Assembly: GCA_016217625.1 (NCBI GenBank)
Contig: JACRHK010000180.1
Coordinates: 1 to 6,271 of the forward strand
Direction: 5' to 3'
DNA from: Nitrospirota bacterium
Lineage (GTDB): Bacteria > Nitrospirota > RBG-16-64-22 > JACRHK01
DNA length: 6,271 bases
In this document: positions 1 to 5,802 of the stretch, piece after piece
Position numbering within the stretch: the first letter of the stretch is position 1
Layout of the letters: each line of letters starts with the position of its first letter
The notes under the pieces: model-generated
The model's input: only the letters and a program-made list of their open reading frames with translations
Told to the model about the DNA's origin: nothing
Databases searched by the model: none
Program-made: the position numbers and the translations under genes

Positions 1-1
1 C

Positions 2-925
<924 letters not shown>

Positions 926-930
926 TCGAT

Positions 931-1033
931 CGTGACCGTGTCCCGTGACCGTGGTGGAAGGGACAAGACGTGACCGTGGCCCGTGACCGTGACCGGAAGT
1001 TCTTCCTGTCACGGGTCAACGTCACGGTCACGT
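931..1033. repeat. Direct and inverted CGTGACCGTG repeat cluster between convergent genes
   Basis: The word CGTGACCGTG recurs throughout this gap. A direct pair lies at 931-953 and 969-991, differing at one base (T941/G979). The same word returns inverted: ACGTGACCGTG at 968-978 pairs perfectly with 1023-1033, and CCCGTGAC at 980-987 pairs with 1008-1015. Inside it a compact hairpin forms from 987-999 and 1002-1014, with GGAAG facing CTTCC and one mismatch. The right arm covers the end of the leftward gene, and its bases form that gene's TGA stop (1028-1030). It could end transcription from both sides, but no T-run follows the stem on either strand, so it is annotated as a repeat rather than a terminator. 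Confidence 0.8.
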
Positions 1034-1480
1034 TCTCTCGAAATCTCGGAGCAATTCCCGCATCTCGACGATCTTGGCGGGGGGGAAGTCGAGAGCGACG
1101 CCGAAGTTCGGGTTCAGGACAATTCCCATTCCCTCCGGCACCTGATCGAGAACCTCCTTGAAGAGCATCTGGACCGAGCCGCCTCCCTCGTGGATCAGGG
1201 TATCCACCCGGTCGACCAGGCTGAAGACGGCGAGGTAGTCCCGATCGTTCCAGTGCAGGACGACGGGGGAGAGCGAACGCGCCTGTTCCGCCGCTTCCAA
1301 GTTGTCGGTGGCGATGTACACCGTCAGGTGGAGCAGGCGGCTCAGGAAGGTCTTCTCGTCCACCTTACCTTCGTGATAGTTCACGAGGAGGACTTCCAGT
1401 TCGTTCTTCGGATCGATGAGGACCGGCGCCGCCCATCGGCGCGTCAGGTCCAGCCGCAATGTCTTGTCCGGTTGTTCCAT
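1028..1480 (-). CDS. SseB-family protein, 150 residues
   Basis: The 150-residue product resembles the SseB N-terminal-type domain named after E. coli 'enhanced serine sensitivity' protein. The resemblance lies in the N-terminal segment (PKNELEVLLVNYHEGKVDE), the central strand-rich part (YIATDN, PVVLHWNDRDYLAVFS) and the C-terminal PEGMGIVLNPNFGVALDFPP. The biochemical role of this family is poorly known; the E. coli link to serine tolerance should not be transferred here, nor the unrelated Salmonella secretion protein of the same name. No signal peptide or membrane segment is visible, so it is probably cytosolic. The ATG at 1478-1480 is supported by a GGAAAGGA ribosome site (1487-1494) six bases upstream. 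The last codons lie inside the CGTGACC inverted repeat. The gene is convergent with ahcY and divergent from purU. Confidence 0.75.
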   Translation of the reverse strand: MEQPDKTLRLDLTRRWAAPVLIDPKNELEVLLVNYHEGKVDEKTFLSRLLHLTVYIATDNLEAAEQARSLSPVVLHWNDRDYLAVFSLVDRVDTLIHEGGGSVQMLFKEVLDQVPEGMGIVLNPNFGVALDFPPAKIVEMRELLRDFERT

Positions 1481-1564
1481 CGTTGTTCCTTTCCATTATT
1501 CCCTTTCCGGGGCACTGTTCGAGGCGATCACAAGTCCGGGAGGAGCAGGCGTCCTCCCCAAATC

Positions 1565-1573
1565 AGTATAGCA
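1565..1573 (-). promoter_or_regulatory. Extended -10 promoter (TGCTATACT) for the SseB-family gene
   Basis: Read leftward, the sequence is TGCTATACT: an extended -10 (TGn plus TATACT). No convincing -35 box sits 16-18 bp upstream, as is common for extended -10 promoters. Transcription would begin near 1558 and leave a leader of about 78 nt before the ATG at 1480. Confidence 0.5.
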
Positions 1574-1584
1574 CACCGCCCTCC

Positions 1585-1614
1585 TTGCAGGCCATCCGGG
1601 AATCGTGTTATAAC
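1585..1614 (+). promoter_or_regulatory. Sigma70-like promoter placed for a leaderless purU transcript
   Basis: A -35-like TTGCAG (1585-1590) and a -10-like TATAAC (1609-1614) are separated by 18 bp. Only six bases lie between the -10 and the purU ATG at 1621, so the expected start of transcription falls on or next to the A of the start codon. No Shine-Dalgarno sequence is present before this ATG, which agrees with a leaderless message. The -10 ends in C instead of the usual T, which weakens the call. Confidence 0.4.
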
Positions 1615-1620
1615 TCCTTC

Positions 1621-2541
1621 ATGCCGCGAAAGCCAAAAGGGCCGTTGCTTGCCCACATCCGCGTGGCGGGGCCGGACCGTAAGGGGATCATCGCGACGAT
1701 GACGGGGTACTGCTTCCTGCAGAACCTCAACATCGTGGACATTGACCAACGGATCCTCGAGGGATACCTGATCATGAATATGCAGGTGGACGTCCGCGAT
1801 CTGGCCGCGCCGCGCGATCGGTTCGTGCGGGGAATCCGGCTGGCCGGCAAAGGCGTGGGAATGGAGGTGCAGGTCACGTTCCCCGAAGAGCGAGCGATCA
1901 AGCGGCTGGCCCTCCTGGTGACGAAGGAGCCGCATTGCGCCGAGGCGATCCTCAAGGAGATCGCCAGGCGGCGGATCAAGGCCCAGCCGGTCGTGATGAT
2001 CGGAACGTATCCTGACCTCGCGGCGCTTGCCAAACGCTACCGCGTTCCCTTCGCCCACATCCCGTTCGTCGGCGCGGTCACCCATGAAAAGGCCGTGCTC
2101 CGCCGTCTGGATGCCCTGAAGATCGACCTCGTGGTCCTGGCCCGCTACATGCAGATTCTCTCCCCGGAGTTCGTCTTCCGCTACGAGGGGCGTATCATCA
2201 ACATCCACCCCTCGCTCCTCCCCGCTTTCGCAGGCCCCAGGGCCTACGAGCAGGCGTTCAACAAGGGGGTGGAATTGATCGGCGCCTCCGCCCACTTCGT
2301 GACGACCGAGCTGGATCGCGGGGCCATCATCTGCCAGGAGGCGGCGCGGGTCCACAAGGCGCGCGAGTCCCTGGCCGACTACGTTCGCAAGGGGCGGCTG
2401 CTGGAGCAGCGGGCCCTCGCGCGGGCCGTGAAGCTCTTCTGCGAGGATCGGCTCGTCCTCCGGCGCGGCAAAGTGATCGACAGCCGGAGGGAGCACGCGC
2501 TTCAAGAGGTCACGCGGCACTTTTATGAAGGCTCCCCGTAA
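1621..2541 (+). CDS. purU: Formyltetrahydrofolate deformylase, 306 residues
   Basis: PurU hydrolyses 10-formyltetrahydrofolate to formate and tetrahydrofolate, balancing the one-carbon pool. An N-terminal ACT domain (about residues 9-88) contains AGPDRKGIIATMTGYC and NIVDIDQ. A formyltransferase fold (about 94-285) follows, with ARYMQILSPEF, IINIHPSLLPAF and LIGASAHFVTTELDRGAII. The expected catalytic Asn, His and Asp are N194, H196 and D232. Most PurU proteins read NIHHSFLP here, whereas this one has NIHPSLLP as in PurN/GART enzymes; the ACT domain and GASAHFV segment still favour PurU. The open frame continues upstream, but similarity begins just after 1621 and any earlier start would overlap the divergent gene. 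The product is slightly longer than the roughly 280-residue E. coli protein because of a charged C-terminal tail. Its stop codon (2539-2541) lies in a palindrome. Confidence 0.9.
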   Translation: MPRKPKGPLLAHIRVAGPDRKGIIATMTGYCFLQNLNIVDIDQRILEGYLIMNMQVDVRDLAAPRDRFVRGIRLAGKGVGMEVQVTFPEERAIKRLALLVTKEPHCAEAILKEIARRRIKAQPVVMIGTYPDLAALAKRYRVPFAHIPFVGAVTHEKAVLRRLDALKIDLVVLARYMQILSPEFVFRYEGRIINIHPSLLPAFAGPRAYEQAFNKGVELIGASAHFVTTELDRGAIICQEAARVHKARESLADYVRKGRLLEQRALARAVKLFCEDRLVLRRGKVIDSRREHALQEVTRHFYEGSP

Positions 2542-2657
2542 GTAAGGGGAGGTTAATTGGTGGCTGGTGAGCGGCAAATCTGACGTAGGACGGCCCTCCC
2601 TGCCCGTCCGGCAGGCGGGCGCGGCCGCCGACGATGGGCAGGCGCAGAGGCCTGCCC
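2532..2657. repeat. Palindrome-rich intergenic element after purU
   Basis: This stretch overlaps the purU stop and fills most of the gap to the next gene. It holds several hairpins: CTCCCC/GGGGAG (2532-2537 with 2546-2551), CCTGCC/GGCAGG (2599-2604 with 2610-2615), the palindrome GCGGCCGC (2621-2628), and a perfect 8-bp stem GGGCAGGC/GCCTGCCC with a 6-nt loop (2636-2643 with 2650-2657). The AAGGGGAGGTT end and the CCTGCC...GGCAGG core both recur in the element at 3254-3353, so the two look like diverged members of one repeat type. No protein is encoded, and I see no convincing promoter in the gap up to 2699. Confidence 0.7.
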
Positions 2658-2699
2658 TACTAATCACCATTCACTCCTGTGCTGAAAAAGGAGACCGTG

Positions 2700-3249
2700 A
2701 TGCAAAAGACGGTGGCAATACTCTTTGCGGCGATAATAGGCAGTTGGCCTCTAATGGCGGGGGGCGGAGACGCCTCCAAGCCCGTACCGGGTGGGAGATG
2801 TCGTTCAGGACTTCACCTTGCCCGATCTGGACGGCAAGCCGGTGAAGCTCTCCGATTTTCGCGGCAAGCCGATCGTCCTGGCCTTCTTTGCCACCTGGTG
2901 ACCGTTCTGCACTGCGGAGGCTCCGCAGTTGGAGAAGAATGTCCGGCAGAAGTTCAAGGACAAAGGGGTCCGGGTCCTGGCCGTCAACGTGAAGGAAGAT
3001 TCCCAGGTGGTCGAAGCGTACCGCATGCAGCACGGCTGGACGTTTCCCGTGCTCCTGGATCGCGGAAGGACGCTGGCCCCGCACTTCGCCCCGTCGCTCG
3101 GGGGGCTGCCGCCTGAGGTCGTAATCATCAACGGCCACGTCGTCCTGGACGGGGATCTCCGCGTCCGCCATATCGATTACCTCAACGTGGCGACGTTCGA
3201 CGCCTCGGCCCGCCAGGTCGTTCGGGCGTTGGAGGAACTGCTAAAATAA
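2700..3249 (+). CDS. Probable selenocysteine-containing TlpA-like thiol-disulfide oxidoreductase (UPFC), with an apparent 1-base frameshift
   Basis: The ATG at 2700 has an AAGGAG ribosome site (2688-2693) six bases upstream and begins a probable signal peptide: MQK, a hydrophobic core, then PLMA. The thioredoxin-like domain (from VGDVVQDFTLPDLDG) is in the next frame, open from 2755; removing one G from the run at 2789-2791 joins the two and gives 182 residues. The domain runs through GKPIVLAFFATW, the redox motif, LEKNVRQKFKDKGVRVLAVNV, FPVLLDRG and the cis-proline region GGLPPEVVII. Codon 67 of the joined protein is TGA (2899-2901), exactly where the first Cys of W-C-P-x-C belongs; C70 is the second. 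A SECIS-like hairpin follows. TGA is an ordinary stop elsewhere in the window, so general recoding is unlikely. I infer a periplasmic selenoprotein, possibly partnered with the DsbD-like protein downstream. The alternative is a pseudogene with a Cys-to-stop mutation plus a frameshift, or a sequence error at the G run. Confidence 0.7.
2899..2901 (+). other. In-frame UGA, probable selenocysteine codon
   Basis: The codons around it read Phe-Phe-Ala-Thr-Trp-TGA-Pro-Phe-Cys. TlpA/ResA-type thioredoxins have Cys at the TGA position. The downstream frame continues for 115 codons with clear thioredoxin-fold similarity to the TAA at 3247-3249. A TGC-to-TGA nonsense mutation would look the same at this single codon; the hairpin downstream favours selenocysteine. 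Confidence 0.7.
2905..2936 (+). promoter_or_regulatory. Candidate bacterial SECIS element
   Basis: Bases 2911-2918 (ACTGCGGA) pair perfectly with 2922-2929 (TCCGCAGT) around a GGC loop (2919-2921). A lower stem pairs 2905-2908 (TTCT) with 2933-2936 (AGAA) across a small internal loop. Seventeen bases separate the UGA from the apical loop, and the loop starts with GG. Published bacterial SECIS rules ask for a loop of 3-14 nt with a G in its first two positions and 16-37 nt from the UGA, so this fits. SelB would bind here to deliver Sec-tRNA. The hairpin lies inside the coding region and encodes TAEAPQ, as expected for bacterial SECIS elements. Confidence 0.65.
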
Positions 3250-3253
3250 TCCT

Positions 3254-3353
3254 CCTCCCCTTTGTAAGGGGAGGTTGGGTGGGGTAGAGGCTACGGCTTC
3301 TACCTCCCTGCCTGCCGGCCGGCAGGTCCTCGCCCCTCCTTACAAGGGAGGGG
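3254..3353. repeat. MITE-like nested palindrome between the thioredoxin-like and DsbD-like genes
   Basis: This 100-bp element is made almost wholly of stem-loops. The left end is a perfect 9-bp hairpin CCTCCCCTT/AAGGGGAGG (3254-3262 with 3266-3274). Next comes GTAGAGGC/GCTTCTAC (3284-3291 with 3296-3303, one non-Watson-Crick pair), then a perfect 16-bp palindrome CCTGCCGGCCGGCAGG (3311-3326), then CCCCTCC/GGAGGGG (3333-3339 with 3347-3353). The two ends are inverted versions of each other, sharing TTGTAAGG flanked by CTCCC and GAGG blocks, like terminal inverted repeats of a small non-autonomous element. It starts five bases after one stop codon and ends about 20 bases before the next possible start. 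The left hairpin could attenuate transcription, but no T-tract follows it. Confidence 0.75.
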
Positions 3354-3373
3354 AAAAGTAGAAAAAAACGATC

Positions 3374-3820
3374 GTGGGGTACACAATGTTATTCTTAGTC
3401 CTGACCTTGGCGATGCCCGCGGGGGCTCAGTCGGATGCCTTTCCCCGCGTCATCGCCTCCCTCCTGGGCGAGCTGCGGCCCGCGGCCGGGGGGACTGAGC
3501 TCACGCTCGCCGTGCGCCTGGCGGGCGGGTACCATGTCCAGGCGAACCCCGCGTCGGCTCCCTTCCTCGTTCCCACGATGATTCGACTCGCCGAGCAGCC
3601 GAAGACGGATCTCACGCGTGTCGTCTATCCGGAGGCCGTTGAAAAGCGATTCGGCTTCGTCAAGCAGCCGCTCCGCGTCTATGAGGGGGCCTTCACTATC
3701 CGGGGTTTGATCAAGGGGTCCGTAGAGGAGTTGCGGGGGATGCTCCGTTACCAGGCCTGCACCGATACGGTCTGCCTCCCTCCTCGCGAAGAACCCTTTG
3801 CCGTCAAGAGGGGGATGTAA
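3374..3820 (+). CDS. Stand-alone DsbD N-terminal (alpha) domain protein, probably exported
   Basis: This 148-residue product matches the periplasmic N-terminal domain of the disulfide reductase DsbD. It has ELTLAVRLAGGYHVQANPAS (about 42-61), VPTMIRL, a YPEAVEKRFGF segment, LRVYEGAF, and the redox region LRYQACTDTVCLPP with C129 and C134. In DsbD such a cysteine pair receives electrons and passes them to periplasmic partners. The membrane and C-terminal thioredoxin domains of full DsbD are absent. The N-terminus is hydrophobic (MLFLVLTLAMPAGAQS), suggesting a signal peptide cut after AGA or AQS. The start is uncertain: GTG 3374 and ATG 3386 both lack a good ribosome site and positive residues, while the codons just before, after a TAG at 3359-3361, would read KKTIV and complete a classic signal peptide. 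It probably cooperates with the thioredoxin-like protein upstream and ends four bases before the next gene. Confidence 0.8.
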   Translation: MGYTMLFLVLTLAMPAGAQSDAFPRVIASLLGELRPAAGGTELTLAVRLAGGYHVQANPASAPFLVPTMIRLAEQPKTDLTRVVYPEAVEKRFGFVKQPLRVYEGAFTIRGLIKGSVEELRGMLRYQACTDTVCLPPREEPFAVKRGM

Positions 3821-3824
3821 GCCG

Positions 3825-4172
3825 ATGGCCGACCCATATCTGCCGGTGGAGATCGTTCGGGAGAGCGCGAGCCGCGAGCTGGTCGTGACGTGGGAGGACG
3901 GCCACGTCAGCCGGTATCCGTACGCCTACCTGCGCGAGCGGTGTCCCTGCGCCGCATGCGCCGTCCTCCGCGAGCAGCCGCGCGACCGGTTGAAGGTCGT
4001 TTCCGGCCCCGTGGTCTCCGCGCCGGAGATGACGGACATCCAACTGGTCGGCCGCTACGGGATCGAGCCGACCTGGAACGACGGCCACCGGATGGGGATC
4101 TATGACTTCGAGATGCTGCGTCTCCTCTGCCCCTGCGCGGTCTGCAAGGGAGAGACGCGGGCCCCTCAGTAG
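3825..4172 (+). CDS. DUF971 / gamma-butyrobetaine-hydroxylase-like N-terminal domain protein, 115 residues
   Basis: This small soluble protein consists of one GBBH-like N-terminal domain (DUF971). Visible are the opening strands (RELVVTWEDGHVSRYPYAYLRERCPCAAC), a central PEMTDIQLVGRYGIEPTWNDGH, and the closing GIYDFEMLRLLCPCAVCKG. Two CPCxxC motifs, RCPCAAC and LCPCAVC, supply candidate metal-binding cysteines. The domain is known at the front of gamma-butyrobetaine hydroxylases and as stand-alone bacterial proteins, sometimes next to Mrp/ApbC-type iron-sulfur carriers; its stand-alone role is not settled. The ATG at 3825 lies four bases after the preceding stop and similarity begins there; the purine-rich GAGGGGG before it is a plausible though distant ribosome site. 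This close spacing suggests cotranscription with the DsbD-like gene. The last seven bases overlap the convergent clpS. Confidence 0.82.
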   Translation: MADPYLPVEIVRESASRELVVTWEDGHVSRYPYAYLRERCPCAACAVLREQPRDRLKVVSGPVVSAPEMTDIQLVGRYGIEPTWNDGHRMGIYDFEMLRLLCPCAVCKGETRAPQ

Positions 4173-4456
4173 TGGTCGATCTTGACGGTGAGGCGGATCT
4201 CCCGGAGGACGGCGGCGACTTTCTCGCAGTCGACCAGCGTCCCGGAGTAGCAGACGGCCTGGCCGGTGGCGTGAGCCTCCAGCGTGATCTGGTAGGCCAG
4301 CTCCTCGGAAGCGCCCGTCGCCTTCTGGACCTGAAGGATGACCTCGTCGAAGGCGTGCCAGTCGTCGTTGAAGAGGATCACGCACCAGGGGAGGGCCGGC
4401 TCCGTCTCCTCTCCGGTCTCCTCTTCTATCGCGACATCCGGCGCCTGCGTGGTCAT
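4166..4456 (-). CDS. clpS: ClpS-family Clp protease adaptor, 96 residues
   Basis: ClpS adaptors bind proteins with destabilising N-terminal residues and hand them to ClpA/ClpC with ClpP. After a flexible acidic N-terminus (about residues 1-22) comes the core: PWCVILFNDDWHAFDEVILQV, then EEQ-free helix ELAYQITLEAHATGQAVCYSG, then CEKVAAVLREIRL. The N-degron pocket residues are present as N30, D31 and H62. The position equivalent to the E. coli gatekeeper Met40 is Phe36, in an HAFDEV variant of the usual segment, so N-degron preference may differ. The ATG at 4454-4456 lies 11 bases after the alcohol dehydrogenase stop, suggesting one transcript; the ribosome site is weak (AAAGAA). Its TGA stop overlaps the end of the convergent DUF971 gene, leaving no room for a terminator between them. 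No clpA or clpC is in view. Confidence 0.9.
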   Translation of the reverse strand: MTTQAPDVAIEEETGEETEPALPWCVILFNDDWHAFDEVILQVQKATGASEELAYQITLEAHATGQAVCYSGTLVDCEKVAAVLREIRLTVKIDHY

Positions 4457-4467
4457 TGCTGCGTTCT

Positions 4468-5466
4468 TTAGGGCGTCAAGACCGCCCGGAAGCGGACGTT
4501 GCCTTGCCTGACCCGATCCAGCGCCTCGTTCACCTGCTCGAGAGGATACATCTCCACCCGCGCCCGGATCCGTCCCTGGGCGGCCAACGCCAGGACCTCC
4601 CTCAGCTCTTTGCGGTTCCCCACGGCGGAGCCGATGAGGGAGGTCCGCTTGGGGATGAGGTCGAAGGGGTCGAGCGTGATCGTCCCCGGCGCGGCGCCCA
4701 GGAGGACGAACCGCCCCCGGTCGGCCAGGGCGGGGAACAACCGGCCCACCTCGCTCTGGGAGATGACGGATGAAAGGATGATATCCGCTCCGCCAAGCTC
4801 CCGGAGGGTCGAAACGGGATCGTCGATGATCAAGGCTTCATGGGCGCCGATCTCCAGCGCGGCCTTGGCCTTCTCCGCGCTCCGGGTCAGGGCAATGACG
4901 TGTGTGCCGGCCAGGCGGGCGAACTGAATGGCCAGATGCCCCAACCCTCCGACGCCGTGGATGACGACGCGCTCGCCCGGCTTGGGGGAGGCGGCCTTGA
5001 GGCCGCGGTAGACGGTCAATCCGGCGCAGAAGAGGGGCGCGGCCTCTTCGTACGGGATCGTCACGGGGATCGGCGTGGCGTAATCCGCGGGCGCGAGGAG
5101 GTACTCGGCGTATCCCCCGTCCACCGTCACGCCGGTGGACTCGTGGTCGGGGCAGAGGCCCTCTTCCCCCTCGATGCAGGCGTCGCAGTGGCCGCAGGCC
5201 GAGTAGTTCCAGGGCATCCCCACCCGGTCGCCGACTTTGAGATGCGCGACTTGAGGTCCCGCCGCTTCCACGTACCCCGCCACCTCGTGCCCGGGCACGC
5301 GGGGCAGCGTCACGTCTTCCCAGTCGCCATCGATGATGTGCAGGTCGCTGTGGCAGATCCCGGCGGCTTTCACCCGGATGAGGATCTGACCGGGGCCCGG
5401 CTCGGGCGTGGGCCGCTCTTCGATTCGAAGGGGGGCTTTATGTTTGTAGGCGACGGCGGCTTTCAT
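4468..5466 (-). CDS. Zinc-dependent alcohol dehydrogenase (MDR superfamily), 332 residues
   Basis: This is a typical cytosolic medium-chain dehydrogenase that interconverts alcohols and aldehydes with NAD(P)(H). The N-terminal GroES-like domain holds the catalytic zinc ligands C38 (GICHSDLH), H60 (GHE) and, further on, C147 (LFCAGLTVYRG). The structural zinc is held by C91, C94, C97 and C105. The Rossmann domain contains GVGGLG (171-176). The segment after the second strand reads IALTRSAEK and lacks the Asp typical of NAD-preferring enzymes, so NADP(H) use is possible; this is inference. All zinc ligands are intact and the length is normal for the AdhP/AdhA-like group. The exact substrate cannot be read from sequence. 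The ATG at 5464-5466 has an AAAGG ribosome site (5473-5477) six bases upstream, at the edge of an AT-rich repeat. clpS follows 11 bases downstream, probably in the same operon. Confidence 0.93.
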   Translation of the reverse strand: MKAAVAYKHKAPLRIEERPTPEPGPGQILIRVKAAGICHSDLHIIDGDWEDVTLPRVPGHEVAGYVEAAGPQVAHLKVGDRVGMPWNYSACGHCDACIEGEEGLCPDHESTGVTVDGGYAEYLLAPADYATPIPVTIPYEEAAPLFCAGLTVYRGLKAASPKPGERVVIHGVGGLGHLAIQFARLAGTHVIALTRSAEKAKAALEIGAHEALIIDDPVSTLRELGGADIILSSVISQSEVGRLFPALADRGRFVLLGAAPGTITLDPFDLIPKRTSLIGSAVGNRKELREVLALAAQGRIRARVEMYPLEQVNEALDRVRQGNVRFRAVLTP

Positions 5467-5479
5467 GAAGTACCTTTAT

Positions 5480-5546
5480 TGCAAAATGTAAACTGTAAAA
5501 TGCAAAATTGAAAATTTGCACTTTGCATTTTTCATTTTGCATTGCC
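5480..5546. repeat. AT-rich TGCAAAATG-type inverted repeat before the alcohol dehydrogenase gene
   Basis: This stretch stands out from the GC-rich surroundings. Words such as TGCAAAATG, TGTAAAATGC and TGCAAAATT occur on the left half, and their complements (TTTGCATTTTTC, ATTTTGCATT) on the right half, so the whole can fold back on itself around 5510. Its right end runs into the upstream gene and encodes that protein's final Asn-Ala-Lys and TGA stop; its left end touches the ribosome site of the alcohol dehydrogenase gene. It may influence expression by folding in the mRNA, but no regulatory role is shown. Confidence 0.75.
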
Positions 5547-5762
5547 TAGCAGGCGAAGGATCTCGCTCTCTAGAGTCGCGGTCCACTCGTCGATGGGGAC
5601 TTCGGCGTCCACGACGATCTCGAATTTCCCGCCGGGGAGGCGTTTGATCGCACCGGGGCTCGCGGGTGTCAGGGGAATCGTGACCCATTCCCGTGAGATC
5701 TCCAGCCGGTCGAGGACCTCGAAGATCTTACGGATTTCATGGATGGTGACGGCTGTGAGCAT
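5532..5762 (-). CDS. Small protein of unknown function, 76 residues
   Basis: I do not recognise a family. The product begins MLTAVTIHEIRKIFEVLDRLEI, probably helical, followed by a strand-like stretch SREWVTIPLTP, a glycine/proline turn (RLPGG), KFEIVVDAEVPIDEW, and a final helix TATLESEILRLLG. It has no cysteines, signal peptide or membrane segment, so a small cytosolic alpha/beta protein is likely. The gene appears real because AGAGG (5771-5775) lies eight bases before the ATG at 5760-5762, a good promoter lies upstream, and codon use resembles the neighbours. The C-terminal Asn-Ala-Lys and the stop are encoded by the AT-rich repeat, so the original end of the protein may have been changed. 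The alcohol dehydrogenase gene follows 65 bases downstream on the same strand. Confidence 0.6.
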   Translation of the reverse strand: MLTAVTIHEIRKIFEVLDRLEISREWVTIPLTPASPGAIKRLPGGKFEIVVDAEVPIDEWTATLESEILRLLGNAK

Positions 5763-5802
5763 ACCGGTTTCCTCTGTGTTTTGAATGAGGTCTTGCCTGA
5801 TC

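Noticed and set aside
987..1014. Rho-independent terminator between ahcY and the SseB-family gene
   Set aside because: The stem is good but no T-run follows on either strand, so it is listed only as part of the repeat.
931..1033. CRISPR array
   Set aside because: Repeats are short, irregularly spaced, partly inverted and lack unique spacers of even length.
1028..1480. Type III secretion protein SseB
   Set aside because: The name is shared, but the sequence matches the serine-sensitivity SseB-type domain and no secretion genes are nearby.
983..1702. Open frame of 239 codons on the + strand opposite the SseB-family gene
   Set aside because: It runs antisense through sseB and across the promoter region, and shows no family motif.
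1528..2670. Long open frame of 380 codons on the - strand opposite purU
   Set aside because: It mirrors the GC-rich purU coding frame, has low-complexity Arg/Pro/Asp-rich composition and no recognisable domain; purU on the + strand has clear conserved motifs.
2899..2901. TGA read as Trp or Gly under an alternative genetic code
   Set aside because: The SseB-family, clpS, 76-residue and deacetylase-family genes all end at TGA where their families end, so TGA is a normal stop here.
2929..3249. Separate 106-residue protein starting at TTG 2929
   Set aside because: It is the second half of the thioredoxin-like domain, lacks the active site and has no ribosome site; the frame is continuous with the part before the TGA.
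3804..4385. Open frame of 193 codons on the - strand
   Set aside because: It spans parts of DUF971 and clpS in the wrong frame; both real genes have strong motifs.
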